Below, piece after piece: positions 19,003-29,584 of a DNA stretch of 64,000 bases. Under the pieces are notes generated by a model, which saw only the letters and a list, made by a program, of their open reading frames with translations, made no database searches and was not told where the DNA came from. Origin of the DNA: Zingiber officinale (lineage: Eukaryota > Streptophyta > Magnoliopsida > Zingiberales > Zingiberaceae). Positions within the stretch are counted from its first letter, which is position 1. Every line of letters starts with the position of its first letter. The stretch spans positions 8,083,705 through 8,147,704 of the forward strand of contig NC_055987.1 in the NCBI RefSeq assembly GCF_018446385.1, read 5' to 3'. The position numbers were made by a program, and so were the translations under genes.

Positions 19003-22000
19003 TAGGATTGGTTCGATACTGTATATTGAATTTTGCCTATCATACTGTATAGTGTGTATACCGTACTTACCGATACTGTATTGAAAATTTGGTATATTGA
19101 AATTTTGGTATACCGAATTTTCGATATGGTATGAATTTCATACCGTTTGTACCAAAAATTTCAATATACTAAAATTTTAGTATGGTATCATTTTACAATA
19201 CCGTATATATCTTAAATCAATTGTACGTCCAGAACTAGATACAATCAATCCAGAAGCCACATATAATACCCCTGTTCATAATAACAAGACGTCAACAATC
19301 AGACAATAAACAAATAATCAGATTTAAAAAAACACAACCAAGCAATAACAACAATTAAAGTATTGACTACAAAAGGAAGAACTAAATTATTGATTAAAAA
19401 GGAAGTATTTTTTCTTATAAAAAAACAAAAGCAAGTGCCTTGTAATTTGCGGTAGGTTAGATCAAGCCCAGAATGAGAATTAACATCTGCTCCACCTCCA
19501 CTGTCAATAATAGACACACTTGTAGAAGTAGATGCAGGATAAGGATAATATGACTGTTAATAATTTGAAGATAAGATATCCATCCGTGAGGATATTAAAG
19601 TCAACAATTATGAATATGCAGATCACCTTCCTACCTGAATTATAGTAGGATCATTATTTATGGTAGTTGACTGGGCAGGTGGTGGAGAGGACTTAACTTG
19701 CAAGTTCTGTGGCAGCAAAAATTTAAAATGAGCATCAAACATTTGACCATTAAGAATACAGCATAAGATGTTAATATCAAAATGTTAAAAGTCAAAACCA
19801 TTTTACAGTGAACAAAACAAATAGCTGCTTGAAATTAATATGTTAAGATCATCAGATGAGATACCATTTCATAAGGATTTCAATTTTCTAATAACTCTTG
19901 CTGTTGTATGGTCTCAGAAAAACTTACTGCATGCAAACTTCACATCATTAAAAGAGTTCACCAAGTATTTCAGTGTCTGATTACTAAGATGGAAGATATG
20001 AGAGAAAGGACGGGAATTGACTTTGTGAGTGTTTCCCTCCTTTTCCACACATCTTCTATCTAGCATGATTCTAGTAATCTGATAATTGACAACAACAAAT
20101 AATAAGCAAAGCATTATGTCAAAAAACGAAGTTAAAGCATGGTTCTTGCAGAAACATATTTTCATGAATACATACAATGCTGAAAAAAAAGACTAGCACC
20201 ACAAAATGTTTGACAATAAAAAATGTCTAGCTAAAAACAATTTAAGAATCCAAAGTTAGCCAAAATTAAGCACTAAGAAGAAAAACAAAAACATACCAAC
20301 AAAGAAAACATATTGTGCCAAAATAAGCACAATCATATAGCAAGCATTGTGTGTAAAAACTTGATGTCAAGATAACGATAGTGGTTCCATTTCAAAAAAT
20401 AATATATGGATAGAAAGAGATTGAGTTATTAAGCACAATCTAACATTTTATATGCAATCTTCCCATTAAACAGTATAGTGGTTCCATTTAAGAACGGAGC
20501 GACCCTTTCACTATTCTTAGAATTCTTTTTTGTATAAATCTACATATTGTTTTACATGGGACTATCATGGAAACCATGAATAAGCATTTCTAATAAACTA
20601 AGGGCAATTGAGCTTCATTACATGATTATATCTTTAAAGGTAGGCATATGGGTTTTATTGCATCACTTAGTCATTGATTGCCACATAAGACATACCATTA
20701 ATAATGCCTAAGTAATTTAGATCTCTTTTGGTTATTAATATTTTATATGTTTTCTTTGCATACCTTTAACTCTGATTTATTTTTTCAACTAAGTTATTAG
20801 ACTTTCTGAAGAGAGCCTCTCATCTTAGTCTATCTCTCCTAGTGACCCTACACTTTGATCTCAATAGACATCCAGCTAGCAATATAAATATAATCTTACT
20901 CTTCAAGTTAGACCAAAGAGGAGGCAGAAGTAGAACAGTAGTAACTCTGACACAATCTTGAGTGGCATTTGCAACTGTAACATAGAAGCATTATATTTCA
21001 TGTTAGATTAACAATGATGGCTATTATTTAAATTTAAATTTAATTAAATAAAAAACTCTTACTCTTTTCAAATTCTTCAATTTCTTTATATAATTCAAGG
21101 TCATCATCCGTTGGATCTTTCCAAAAATTGAACTCCTCCGCTCTTAGTGAAGCACTACCTCTACCATTTTAGTACTCAAACTAATTCTAAAAGGATTCAC
21201 AACCCTTTTGCCCAAGCTAAAAGCGAATTCACTAGCAACGGTTGAGCATGGAATTGCAAAAATATCCTTGGCAATAATTGAAAGAATTGGGTACCTAGTT
21301 TCACTTCCTCTCCACCATTCCAAAAGATTGAAAGATTTATTAGATCGTTTTTCAATCTCATCGGCTAGGTACTTATCTACTTCATTGTATATCTCTTGAA
21401 GTTGTTTTTCTTCGTTTTGTGCTTCCACATCATCAAACAATTCATATCACGACCACCAGTACAACCATCTCTGCCATCAAACTCTATTTGTATACTTTAA
21501 CTCTCAACATTCAATATATCATTTATTCCCTTGTACTCCATCCACAAAGTTACCAAGTTTTGTTTGACCTTATCAACGAACACTTGGATTCTTATAGGAG
21601 TACCTTCAAATTTTTTTACACTGACTTTGATCATCTAAAGCTTGTTCCTCAAGTCCAAAATATTCTCAATAAATATCAAAGGTTTCATATTATACTAATT
21701 CCTCCAACACTTATCAAACTTTAACATTATTGCACATGCAACCTTTTGAAGAGTCGGATCCAAATCATCAATTCTCTCTCTCAATCTCAATTTGTAATGC
21801 AATCATTGATTGATAAATCAATTGGGATGTAGGACTTTTTAATGCACTTAGCTCCAAACCGACATCATAAAACTTTTTCAGAAAGTGTACCAAAGCCTTT
21901 GCATTCTCCCAATTATCAGCAATTGGAGGCCCTATCCTTTCGTTACCCTTTTCATCTTTTTTACAAAAATAATTCATAAAAGGCAACCATTCTTCGGCCA

Positions 22001-23754
22001 TCCTTTTGAACACCCTTCTATACTTTAATGCAACTTCGAGCATTTTATAAGTTGCATTCCACCTTGTTTTGAGATCCATAGATACTGTTAATGTACTAGA
22101 AAACCGGGCTAGCATGGCAAACTTCCTAATTTTATTCAACCTTGTGGGGAAGAATGAATAAAAACAACTGCATTCTTTATAGCTTTAATTGAAACATTAA
22201 GCTCCTTCAAGTCATCATTAACAATTAAGTTAAGTATTGACACATGCACCTCAAGTGCAAGTATTTCCTTTCAAATAACAATGAATTTTCACTTTTCATT
22301 CTTCTTTTTAAGTAATCAATTACAGTGTCATTAGAGGAAGTATTGTGGACTATAATTAAAAAGACTTTTTATATCCCCCACTCTCTAAAACAAACCTCAA
22401 CCACCTTGCAAATTTCTTCCCCTACATGATTAGTGATTTTTGTGAAGTTAATTATTCTTTCATGTAACTTCCAATTACTATCCAAAAAGTGAGCTATCAC
22501 TACCATATAATTTCTGTTTTAAATGGATGTCCAAGTATCAATTGTTATACTTACCCTTTGGTCGCCAATCACACTTTGTATCTTAGCTTTCTCAACTAAG
22601 AATAGATCATAAACCATATTTGCAACTTTCTTTCGATGGTTTTTTAAACCACTAGTACTTCCGTAAACAGCTGAGATCTCAACTTTGTAATATTTGCATG
22701 TCTCTATTTGTTGTTCGCTCCCATCACACAACTTTCTTTTTTTCCTTTTCACAATGCTCCCAAAATATACTCCTGGATTGTTTAGAAGCTATAGGAGGCT
22801 TTGATTTCAAAGATTTTCTTAATCCTTTTCGACCCGTAGACTTCTGAATTTCATATTCTATTGCGTTTGATGTTTGGGATGAACTTGGCAGCGTATTAGA
22901 CTCCATCTTGAAAAAGATAATAATTCATATGATTCACTGTACATGTAAACAAAGAATTTGTGATTCGAAACATAACCATTTAATACAATGCTAAATCCAA
23001 AAAAGAGAGTAAAAATTGGAAAATTAAAATTGGGTAAGAAAAATCAAACCTTTTGACTTTCTTACCGAAATCCGAGAACAGACTTGGTGGAGACGATGAA
23101 TATTTCAACAAATACTTTAAGTAAATCGAGGAGTGTATATGAGTTTGAGTTAGGGCAAAGACTTCATGAAGAGAAATAAGAATGAGAAGATGGTTTTGGG
23201 TTAGGCTTTAAAGAGGACTAGGTCTTGTGTAGAGTTTTCGAGAAGAGAAAAGGAGAAAGACATCAAGGAGGGGAGTTGGCCATGGAGGGGAAGCTAACGA
23301 ACTCGTGGGGGAGGAGGAGTGGCTTGGTTTGCTGTCGGAGTGGGCGACGATGGAGAACAGAGTTTGAAAGGAGGAACTTTTATCTCAATAGCTGATCCAA
23401 TCATTTTACGCCAATACAACTTTTAGGCTTAATAAGAATAATAATTAATTTATATCTTATATCAATTATTCAACGGGAGAATGAAGTTGGCTTGGACTAC
23501 TGTTTCGTATCTCAGCCCAATATAACTTTTAGACCCAATTAGAATAATAAATAATTTATAAGATAATATATTAGGTATTTCGCTATATACCGAAATATAA
23601 CAATTTCATACCAATACTGATACCGACACTAACAAATTTAGTATAGTATAATACCGTATCAAAATTTCGACATACCATAATTTTCGGTATGAACGGTAAA
23701 TATCGGTACGGTATGTGCGGCATATCAAAATTTTTGGTATTTCCCCCACCCCTA
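19003..23754 (-). mobile_element. hAT transposon, full length but decayed
   Basis: The ends are TAGGATTGGTTCG (left) and, read inward from the right, TAGGGGTGGGGGA. The perfect 8-bp direct repeat GGCAGACT flanks it (18995-19002 and 23755-23762). About 200 bp next to each end are rich in GGTAT / ATACC words in inverted arrangement, which suits subterminal transposase-binding repeats. The minus strand encodes hAT transposase pieces at about 22906-21080. At 4752 bp it is the size of an autonomous element, but its transposase reading frame is broken in several places, so it is inactive. Confidence 0.9.
21080..22906 (-). pseudogene. hAT transposase remnant (zinc-finger, RNase H-like and dimerisation regions)
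   Basis: In minus-strand order, 22906-22519 gives an N-terminal Ser-rich part with SIFWEHCEKEKKKV and a degenerate BED-type zinc finger, then ITIDTWTSI, the start of the catalytic core. 22139-21768 gives TRWNATYKMLEVALKYR, a characteristic hAT block. 21440-21144 gives EWWRGSETRYPILSIIAKDI and STVASEFAFSLGKRVV, the C-terminal dimerisation domain. The C-terminal tail EEFNFWKDPTDDDLELYKEI follows near 21140-21085. The transposase would cut and join the element ends. Frameshifts separate these blocks, so no continuous protein remains. Confidence 0.85.
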
Positions 23755-23762
23755 GGCAGACT

Positions 23763-24906
23763 CAAATACATAGAATAGGCCAAGCAGAGCAAGAATAGTG
23801 ATTATGTACATTAGTGAAAGCTCCTCCTGGAGCAAACATTTTGAATAGATTTTGCAGGATAATTTAGTTCAAGTAGAACTAATCAGTTCAGTTTCATGAA
23901 GTGAAACAATATATTCAACGAATCTAAAACATACCTAGAAATTAAATTAGTGGTTTAGCATGCAAGAAATTTGTCTTCTGCTTTTATTTAAAAAGAATTT
24001 CAGGTAGAACTAGTAGTTTCATGAAGTGAAACAATATATTCGACGAATCTAAAATATACCTAGAAACTAGTGATTTAGCATGCAAACAATTTGTCTTCTG
24101 CTTTTATTTAAAAAGAATTTCAAGGTCAATTTACTAATAAAGTTATAGTAAAAATTGTCATCATTAGGCTGGTTTTACTTAGTGATATCAAAGCATAATT
24201 AATGATGCAGTAATATGTAGCATATGCAAGTTGAACAATTATATAAAATAAGAGATTGAGTAAAAGGCAATAGTGTTGAACAATTATACATTGTTAAATC
24301 TGCAACAAATTCTGAATGCTTAAAACATGTTGTTTCCAATTTATCAATAAATACAATAAATAAATTTGGTTTGCTTTATTGAGCAAAATGGAGCATGGAA
24401 TGAACTTTAACTTTACCTATCGTCTCAAAAACTAATAAATAGTAAAACCTACTACTTAATAATACCCGTTCCTTGGTTCAATTCTAGTATAACAAACTAT
24501 CTTATGTAAATGAAAATTCATCAAATCAGTACATATAATATAACATTTTTAGATTTATTGAGTAGTTCTTCTATGAATACAAACATGTGGGGAAAAAAAA
24601 CTACATAGTATAATCATGCTCTAAATATCTCAACAATCTGAAAAGCATGCTTCTCTTTTTTAGTGGAAAGCCAAAGGCCTCCCAAAGATGCATGTGTAAG
24701 CTACTTTGAAATGAGACGATTGATGAAATTAAGAAGGAAAAGAAAATTACATACATGTGTAGGCAAATTATAAGAAGGCAGAGCAAAAGCATATTCACCA
24801 TAAGCTGCCTTCTGTGCAATATCTAGAGCACAGACCTTTTGATTGTGTAAGACCTACTCCTAAATTCATCCATAAAAATACACAAAGTCTTTTTAGCGAT
24901 CTTAGT
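23763..24906. other. Spacer with a two-copy tandem repeat
   Basis: Between the hAT transposon and the next solo LTR, no complete gene is seen. 23870-24005 and 24006-24124 are tandem copies of a unit of about 120-130 bp beginning TAGAACTA and ending AAAAAGAATTTCA. A possible exon on the minus strand lies at 24735-24906 (see the separate entry). Confidence 0.6.
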
Positions 24907-25019
24907 TGTTGGTGCGGGAAGCATCCGACGATCGAACCTGAGTTTTGATAATGGCAAAGGATTCAAAGTTAAGATGTATGGTGATCTAACAAGGTTCATG
25001 GAGCTTGCAGGAAAGTCCT

Positions 25020-25230
25020 AAATGATACTTAGGCAAAAGTCCTAGCTGCGGCTAGGCAGGTGAAAAACCTAGGGGGTGGTAACCCTAGGTCCTAGGGGGT
25101 GGTAACCCTAGGTGGAGGAAAACCCTAAGGGGCGGCAACCTTAGGTCCTAGGGGGTGGTAACCCTAGGTGGAGAAAAACCCTAGGGAGCGGTAACCCTAG
25201 GTCCTAGAGGGTGGTAACCCTAGGTGGAAA
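25020..25230 (+). repeat. Hairpin minisatellite in LTR B (CCTAGGG/CCCTAGG)
   Basis: Units of about 22-27 bases have 7-bp arms around an 8-base loop. The main form has CCTAGGG and CCCTAGG around GGTGGTAA. One unit (about 25131-25152) has CCTAAGG and CCTTAGG, so the same position is changed on both arms and pairing is kept. The first unit is a shorter CCTAG/CTAGG hairpin like type I of LTR A. Confidence 0.9.
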
Positions 25231-25469
25231 GTCCAGTCGGTCTGGAGGACCAGACTGACATCAGGTAAATCTCCTGAGTGAAGTAGGTGAGGACGCGTTC
25301 CCCGTAGAGGGAACAGTAGGCGTCGGGTCGACCTAGGGTTTCCGGTCGGAAACTTGAAGTCAACCCGGACAGTCTGGTGACTGTCAAATTTATTTATATA
25401 TTATCTTTTTGTGTTCTAACTCTGTTTTGCAGGAAACTAATATTTTTGGTGCATGGTTAGAACTGACCG

Positions 25470-25810
25470 GGATCGGTCGACCGAACCTTAGATTCGGTCG
25501 ACCGAACCTCCAAGATAACAGATCAGGTCTCCAGAAGTTGGACCGGGCTCGACCAGGGATCGGTCGACCGGACCTCGGGATCGGTCGACCGGACCTCGGG
25601 ATCGGTCGACCGAACCTGGGATAGGTGTCGACTGGATCAAGCCGAGGTGTGCGGGTCAGAGGAGACTGATCGGTCGACCGAAAACGGTGATCGATCGACC
25701 GAACCTCAGATAGAGTTTGACCAGCGGAGCGAGAGGATCGGGCGGATCGGATGGGAGAAGATCGCCTGATCGGTCGACCGAACATTGGGATCGGTCGACC
25801 GATCCGCGTC
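25470..25810 (+). repeat. GGTCGACC palindrome cluster in LTR B
   Basis: About eight copies of TCGGTCGACCGAAC or close variants (GATCGGTCGACCGGACC) are present, in the position where LTR A has GATCGATC palindromes. Overlapping Arg/Pro/Ser-rich frames on both strands (25390-25785 minus, 25409-25624 plus) arise from this repetition and are not genes. Confidence 0.88.
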
Positions 25811-26220
25811 GGGTCAAACCTGATCCCGAGACTTGGGGATCTGGATTAGACTATGCAGAGCTATAAAAGGAGGCCTCGAGGTGTAGCTAAAAACATCAAT
25901 TTCCGAACAGAAATTCTGTGCTCCGTACGCTTCAACAACGCCCTGCTGCTACAACAAACTAAAACTCCAAAGCTCTTCTATTTGCTTGTTCGTTGGTATA
26001 ACTTTCTTATTTGTACTTAACTGTAATTGCTTTTAGCTTGTAATAATTCCGGATTTATAGTTGTTGCCCACGTAAAGCGATCAAGGATCGTGGGCCTTCG
26101 AGTAGGAGTCGAGCTAGACTCCAAACGAAGTAAATTGACTGTGTCTTCTGTGTTTGCATTTACTTTCCGCTGCGTTTCTACTCTGTGTTCTAAATATATA
26201 AAATAGCCACGAGCGCTATT

Positions 26221-26250
26221 CCCCCCCCCCCCCCCCCTCCCCTCCCCTCT
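26221..26250 (+). repeat. C homopolymer near the end of LTR B
   Basis: A run of 17 C residues is followed by TCCCCTCCCCTCT. It expands the CCCCCCTCTAGC motif that stands near the end of LTRs A, B and C. Its length may be unreliable in the assembly. Confidence 0.85.
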
Positions 26251-26660
26251 AGCGCTTTCGATCCAACATTAGTGAGCGGCCTAGCATGTCCACTGCAAAC
26301 AAAAGCAAGTTCATTTAAGAGTCAGCTGTTATCTTCTTTTAGTTTATCTTATGTAACAAAGTCTTGATGACTTTCTAAGTATTTTTTATTTTAAATGAAG
26401 AGTTTTATCAATTTTATGCCCTCGATATCTTCATGTCTTGTGTGGACGATAAGGGTTGTAATATCCACACACATTTTATGTGCATTGGGATGTGACATTC
26501 TGTTCATGAAACTAGGCTACATGTAATGTAAACTTATGGGAAAAAAAAATGATGTATATACTTCGTTTAAGTTCACAAATTTGAAAAGGAAGCGGCTTTA
26601 CAATTATAAACAGCCATTAAGTCGAACTTATTCCATACATGCTTTTAGTTACTGAATTCA

Positions 26661-27026
26661 TTAACAAAGAGATCTCGGAAAGCATTTGTATGTTCCATGA
26701 CAGATCTCCGTAGGCATACCTGACGAGCCCTGGAGAAGAACTCTCCTTCGAGCGAGGGTTTGGGGCGCTTGAGCTTGGCCCGGACTCCTAAGGCTTTTCA
26801 CGAGATGGGATGCTGATTGGATGATGGTCGCATCCGTGTCAGAGATCTTCCGCCCTGAGAATCGCTTTACTCGGGAGAGATTCTTCGGGCGTTCTTGGCG
26901 TAGGATTGCGGGAAGAAATCGTCGGGATGATCGATGGCGATCGACTCCCCGAACCGATCGATCAAGACCCGACATAAACGCCAGGGTGGAGCGAACTGAC
27001 AGTGGTTTGCAAACGAGGGTTGTTTA
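26661..27026 (-). CDS. Unidentified GC-rich ORF, possible first exon
   Basis: The 104-residue minus-strand frame (start at 26975) is basic and Arg-rich: MSGLDRSVRGVDRHRSSRRF, then PAILRQERPKNLSRVKRFSG. A GT-type donor (CAGGTATGCC) lies near 26715, so this could be the first exon of a gene whose later exons lie to the left. The N-terminus could be an organelle-targeting peptide. No family is recognised, and a plus-strand frame (26821-27027) overlaps it. Local GC content is higher than in the flanks. Confidence 0.3.
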
Positions 27027-27027
27027 A

Positions 27028-27801
27028 GAATATTTCAGAATTTCAGAGATCATTTCGAAAATGGTAAATTTCAGGCGGCGGGGGCAAAAATAAAAATTTC
27101 CACCGCCCTCGGTGCTTGTCTGTTTCGTTAGCCATTCGCGTTGCTCATCGTGCGAATAAAACGAGATGTTGTGCAATAGAGTCAAAGATTGATAATGATG
27201 TACATATATTTCTATTTTCAATTTCCTTTTAAAAAAAAAAATGAAAACTTGTGATTTTTTTAATAAATCAAGCTATGCATAGTATAGTGTGGTCCATAGT
27301 GAAGAGGACATGCATGAAATGGCGATCCTTTGAACCTATTATACACTTCCCTTTCTTTAATTTCGACCTCCACTTGCCATACATCACCTCTCATCGACCT
27401 TTTAAAAGCTATCAAATCTCCTTTGATTTTAAGTTTTTGCAATCTCATTTTCCGATGATTAACGAGTCATAACTTTGCAAATAAATTCATGAATGAAGTA
27501 ATGGTCTTAGTGTAAGAAATTTATATATTAGATTTGATTTGCTAGTCAAGTCAGATTGTATTACTCTCACCAACTATCAATATCATATATTATCATATTC
27601 ACATGGCAGTCACATATAGTGGTTGAGCATTAAATTAAAATATCACAATAAACAAGTTTTACTTTTCTTGTTTATTTGTTTGTTTCTTTTCATTTTAATT
27701 CAACTCCTACGATGGACACATGCCTACAATATATTGTTAATTTTTCACATACAGGGAGGCAAACAACAGATTTATAATCATAATAAAATGTAAATGAAAT
27801 T
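27028..27801. other. AT-rich spacer, no gene seen
   Basis: About 770 bp have A and T homopolymers and no credible reading frame on either strand. Confidence 0.6.
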
Positions 27802-27806
27802 ATTAC

Positions 27807-28643
27807 TGATGCAGTGATAAGGAGAAGTCTCATCTCGTTGTCATAGTGGAAGTCAGTGTTATGGTGGAGATCAGAGTTAAAGTGGTCAAACGCCCCTACA
27901 TCATTGGCTGATCGGGGAGCATGCTCGTCCGACCGGGATAATGAAGACTCGATCCGACATCATAATAGCTCGGCGGGATTCCGAGCTACCGACGCTCACA
28001 AAGACTGCTAGGTATCTGCAAGAGTACGCCGAGCGACTTTCCCGCTCATCGAGATAATGGCTCATATATCAGGACAACAGGAGCGCCGGTCGAACGACCT
28101 TCCCGCTTGATCATATAATACACTCATCCGAGCAGAAAGTAAGAACCCGAGCTGAGCGGTTATCCCGCTTAGCCCAGAAAAAAGACGCCACTAGCTGGAT
28201 ATTATCTTTTTGGGAGCATGTATCGCTGACAAGCGGCATGGTCGATGGCTGATTCAGACAGAAGATCGTACGACAAAAGTTTTCATTGTTACTTCAGAGA
28301 TATGCTCGGCTCGTTAAGGTACCGTGCCAGGGACACTTTACTGATACATCTTTTCAGGGAAAGATTCGAGAAACGTGCACGCGTGTTACAGGAGCCTTAT
28401 ATAAAGAGGGGGCCCAAGCTTCAGCGGAGGTATACAATAATTTACTGGCTGCTACCATTGCTACTTTGCTTTGCTTCCAAACATCGTCGGAGACTAACTT
28501 GAGCATCGGAGGATCATCGTCGAAATCCCTTCCCTGGCTCGGCACTGACGTAATTGTACTTACAGAGTCGTGAGAAGTCGACACATGGTCTACTAGAGCA
28601 TCACATCTCCCGCTTCCATCAGTTCGACCATCGGACAAAATCA
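27807..28643 (+). mobile_element. Ty3/gypsy-like solo LTR (family E) with ATTAC target duplication
   Basis: The ends are TGATGCAGTG and CGGACAAAATCA. ATTAC is repeated at 27802-27806 and 28644-28648. Inside are the TAACTTGAGCATCGGAGG motif and TCCCTGGCTCGGCACTGA typical of plant gypsy LTRs, and repeated CCGAGC(T/G) words. A related copy lies at 32616-33480. The length is 837 bp. It is a fossil without internal region; the apparent ORFs (28245-28573 and antisense) are not genes. Confidence 0.85.
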
Positions 28644-28647
28644 ATTA

Positions 28648-28688
28648 CAATCAACAACAACAACAACAACAACAACAAAAAAAAAAAT
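28648..28688 (+). repeat. CAA microsatellite with adjoining A run
   Basis: About eight CAA repeats are followed by an A run, right next to the target duplication of the solo LTR. Confidence 0.9.
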
Positions 28689-28987
28689 ACTATTTAATTA
28701 ATAAATACCTCCTGCATTAAATTTTGCAATAAGCTCTGAGAGACAACCTCGTCATCATTGATCCCCATATATAATTCCAACACATGCATGAGATTCAATT
28801 CAATAAGATATATATGAATGCATGTAAATACAACTGTATCTTCCAAACCGATAACTATACATGACATAAATATATATATCATCATCATCATCACTTCATT
28901 GCATGCCAAAAGCTTTATTATATCGAAATATATAGTACTTGATTCAATTACTGATCATCTTGTGCAGACTTGTGAAATCATGCATGA

Positions 28988-29584
28988 TCATTTGAAGAGC
29001 TGATCAGAATGTGGCCATGTATACTGCTGCTTCGCTTCCACATTGTTTGATGCAGCAGCCAAATATGAAGCAAGAATTGTTATGGGAAGGGAACCGTTAG
29101 TAGTGTTGTTCTCCAATTGGAAGGTGTAGGGATTATATGTGGCCTGATCACTACTATTGTTCTCCCATCCAACACCTTGATGCCCTAAATTTAGGTGATC
29201 ATGTGTGCTGATGCTCGAGATGTCAGGGTTGGCCGTTGGAGGAACCCATGAGAAGATCGTAGGGTCCCCCTGCAGCATCTCGAGTGGGGGGAGCTTGTCG
29301 ATCTCATGCTGAGCAGCATTGATGAGCCAGTCCACCACTTTGCTGGGCTGGTTAAACCCTAGCTTATCTTGAAGGTCGTACAGCTGGATGGCCGTCGGCA
29401 TCGATAGCCGCACCCGTCGGTCCCTTAGCCCTCTGATCGTTCTCACCTTGCTGTGCCGGTCCTTGCCCCCGAAGGCTCGTGTCACCCGCACGATTCTAGG
29501 GTTCTTGAGAGCCGGCCAATTCGCTCTCGAAGAACTCGGCTGGCCCTTGTGATCATCAGCACCTTCTCTTGAAGATTGGATCAT
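28988..29584 (-). CDS. CIN-type class II TCP transcription factor
   Basis: The single-exon frame of 198 residues starts [15 protein letters not shown]. The TCP domain spans residues about 38-96, with basic region [20 protein letters not shown], then the helix-loop-helix ([30 protein letters not shown]). It lacks the extra residues of PCF/class I proteins, and the domain reads like the TCP5/13/17 branch of class II. Such nuclear factors bind GTGGNCCC-like sites and control leaf growth and cell differentiation. The C-terminal part (Asn/Thr/Gln-rich) is short compared with the 300-400 residues common in CIN proteins. No miR319 target-like sequence was noticed, in keeping with that branch. The start is the first ATG, and no intron is needed. 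The frame is complete and uninterrupted. Confidence 0.93.
   Translation of the reverse strand: MIQSSREGADDHKGQPSSSRANWPALKNPRIVRVTRAFGGKDRHSKVRTIRGLRDRRVRLSMPTAIQLYDLQDKLGFNQPSKVVDWLINAAQHEIDKLPPLEMLQGDPTIFSWVPPTANPDISSISTHDHLNLGHQGVGWENNSSDQATYNPYTFQLENNTTNGSLPITILASYLAAASNNVEAKQQYTWPHSDQLFK

Larger units (their letters stand above)
24907..26268 (+). mobile_element. Copia solo LTR (family B) with TTAGT target duplication
   Basis: The ends are TGTTGGTGCGGGAAG and CTTTCGATCCAACA. The direct repeat TTAGT is at 24902-24906 and 26269-26273. The 1362-bp LTR contains a hairpin minisatellite (25020-25230), a GGTCGACC palindrome cluster (25470-25810), a TATA-like CTATAAAAGG at about 25861 and a C-rich tract near the end. 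Its layout parallels LTR A. No internal region is present, so it is the product of LTR-LTR recombination. It is a fossil. Confidence 0.9.
24735..26310 (-). pseudogene. Possible host exon split by a solo LTR (unidentified gene)
   Basis: If the LTR at 24907-26268 and one copy of its TTAGT duplication are disregarded, the minus strand reads a 3' splice-like GTTTGCAG, then text translating as HARPLTKIAKKTLCIFMDEF and RSRSYTIK, then, in a shifted frame, VCALDIAQKAAYGEYAFALP followed by SYNLPTHV, to about 24735. Coding character is moderate and I do not recognise the family. A further candidate exon on the same strand lies at 26661-26975. This may be an inactivated gene or chance. Confidence 0.3.
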
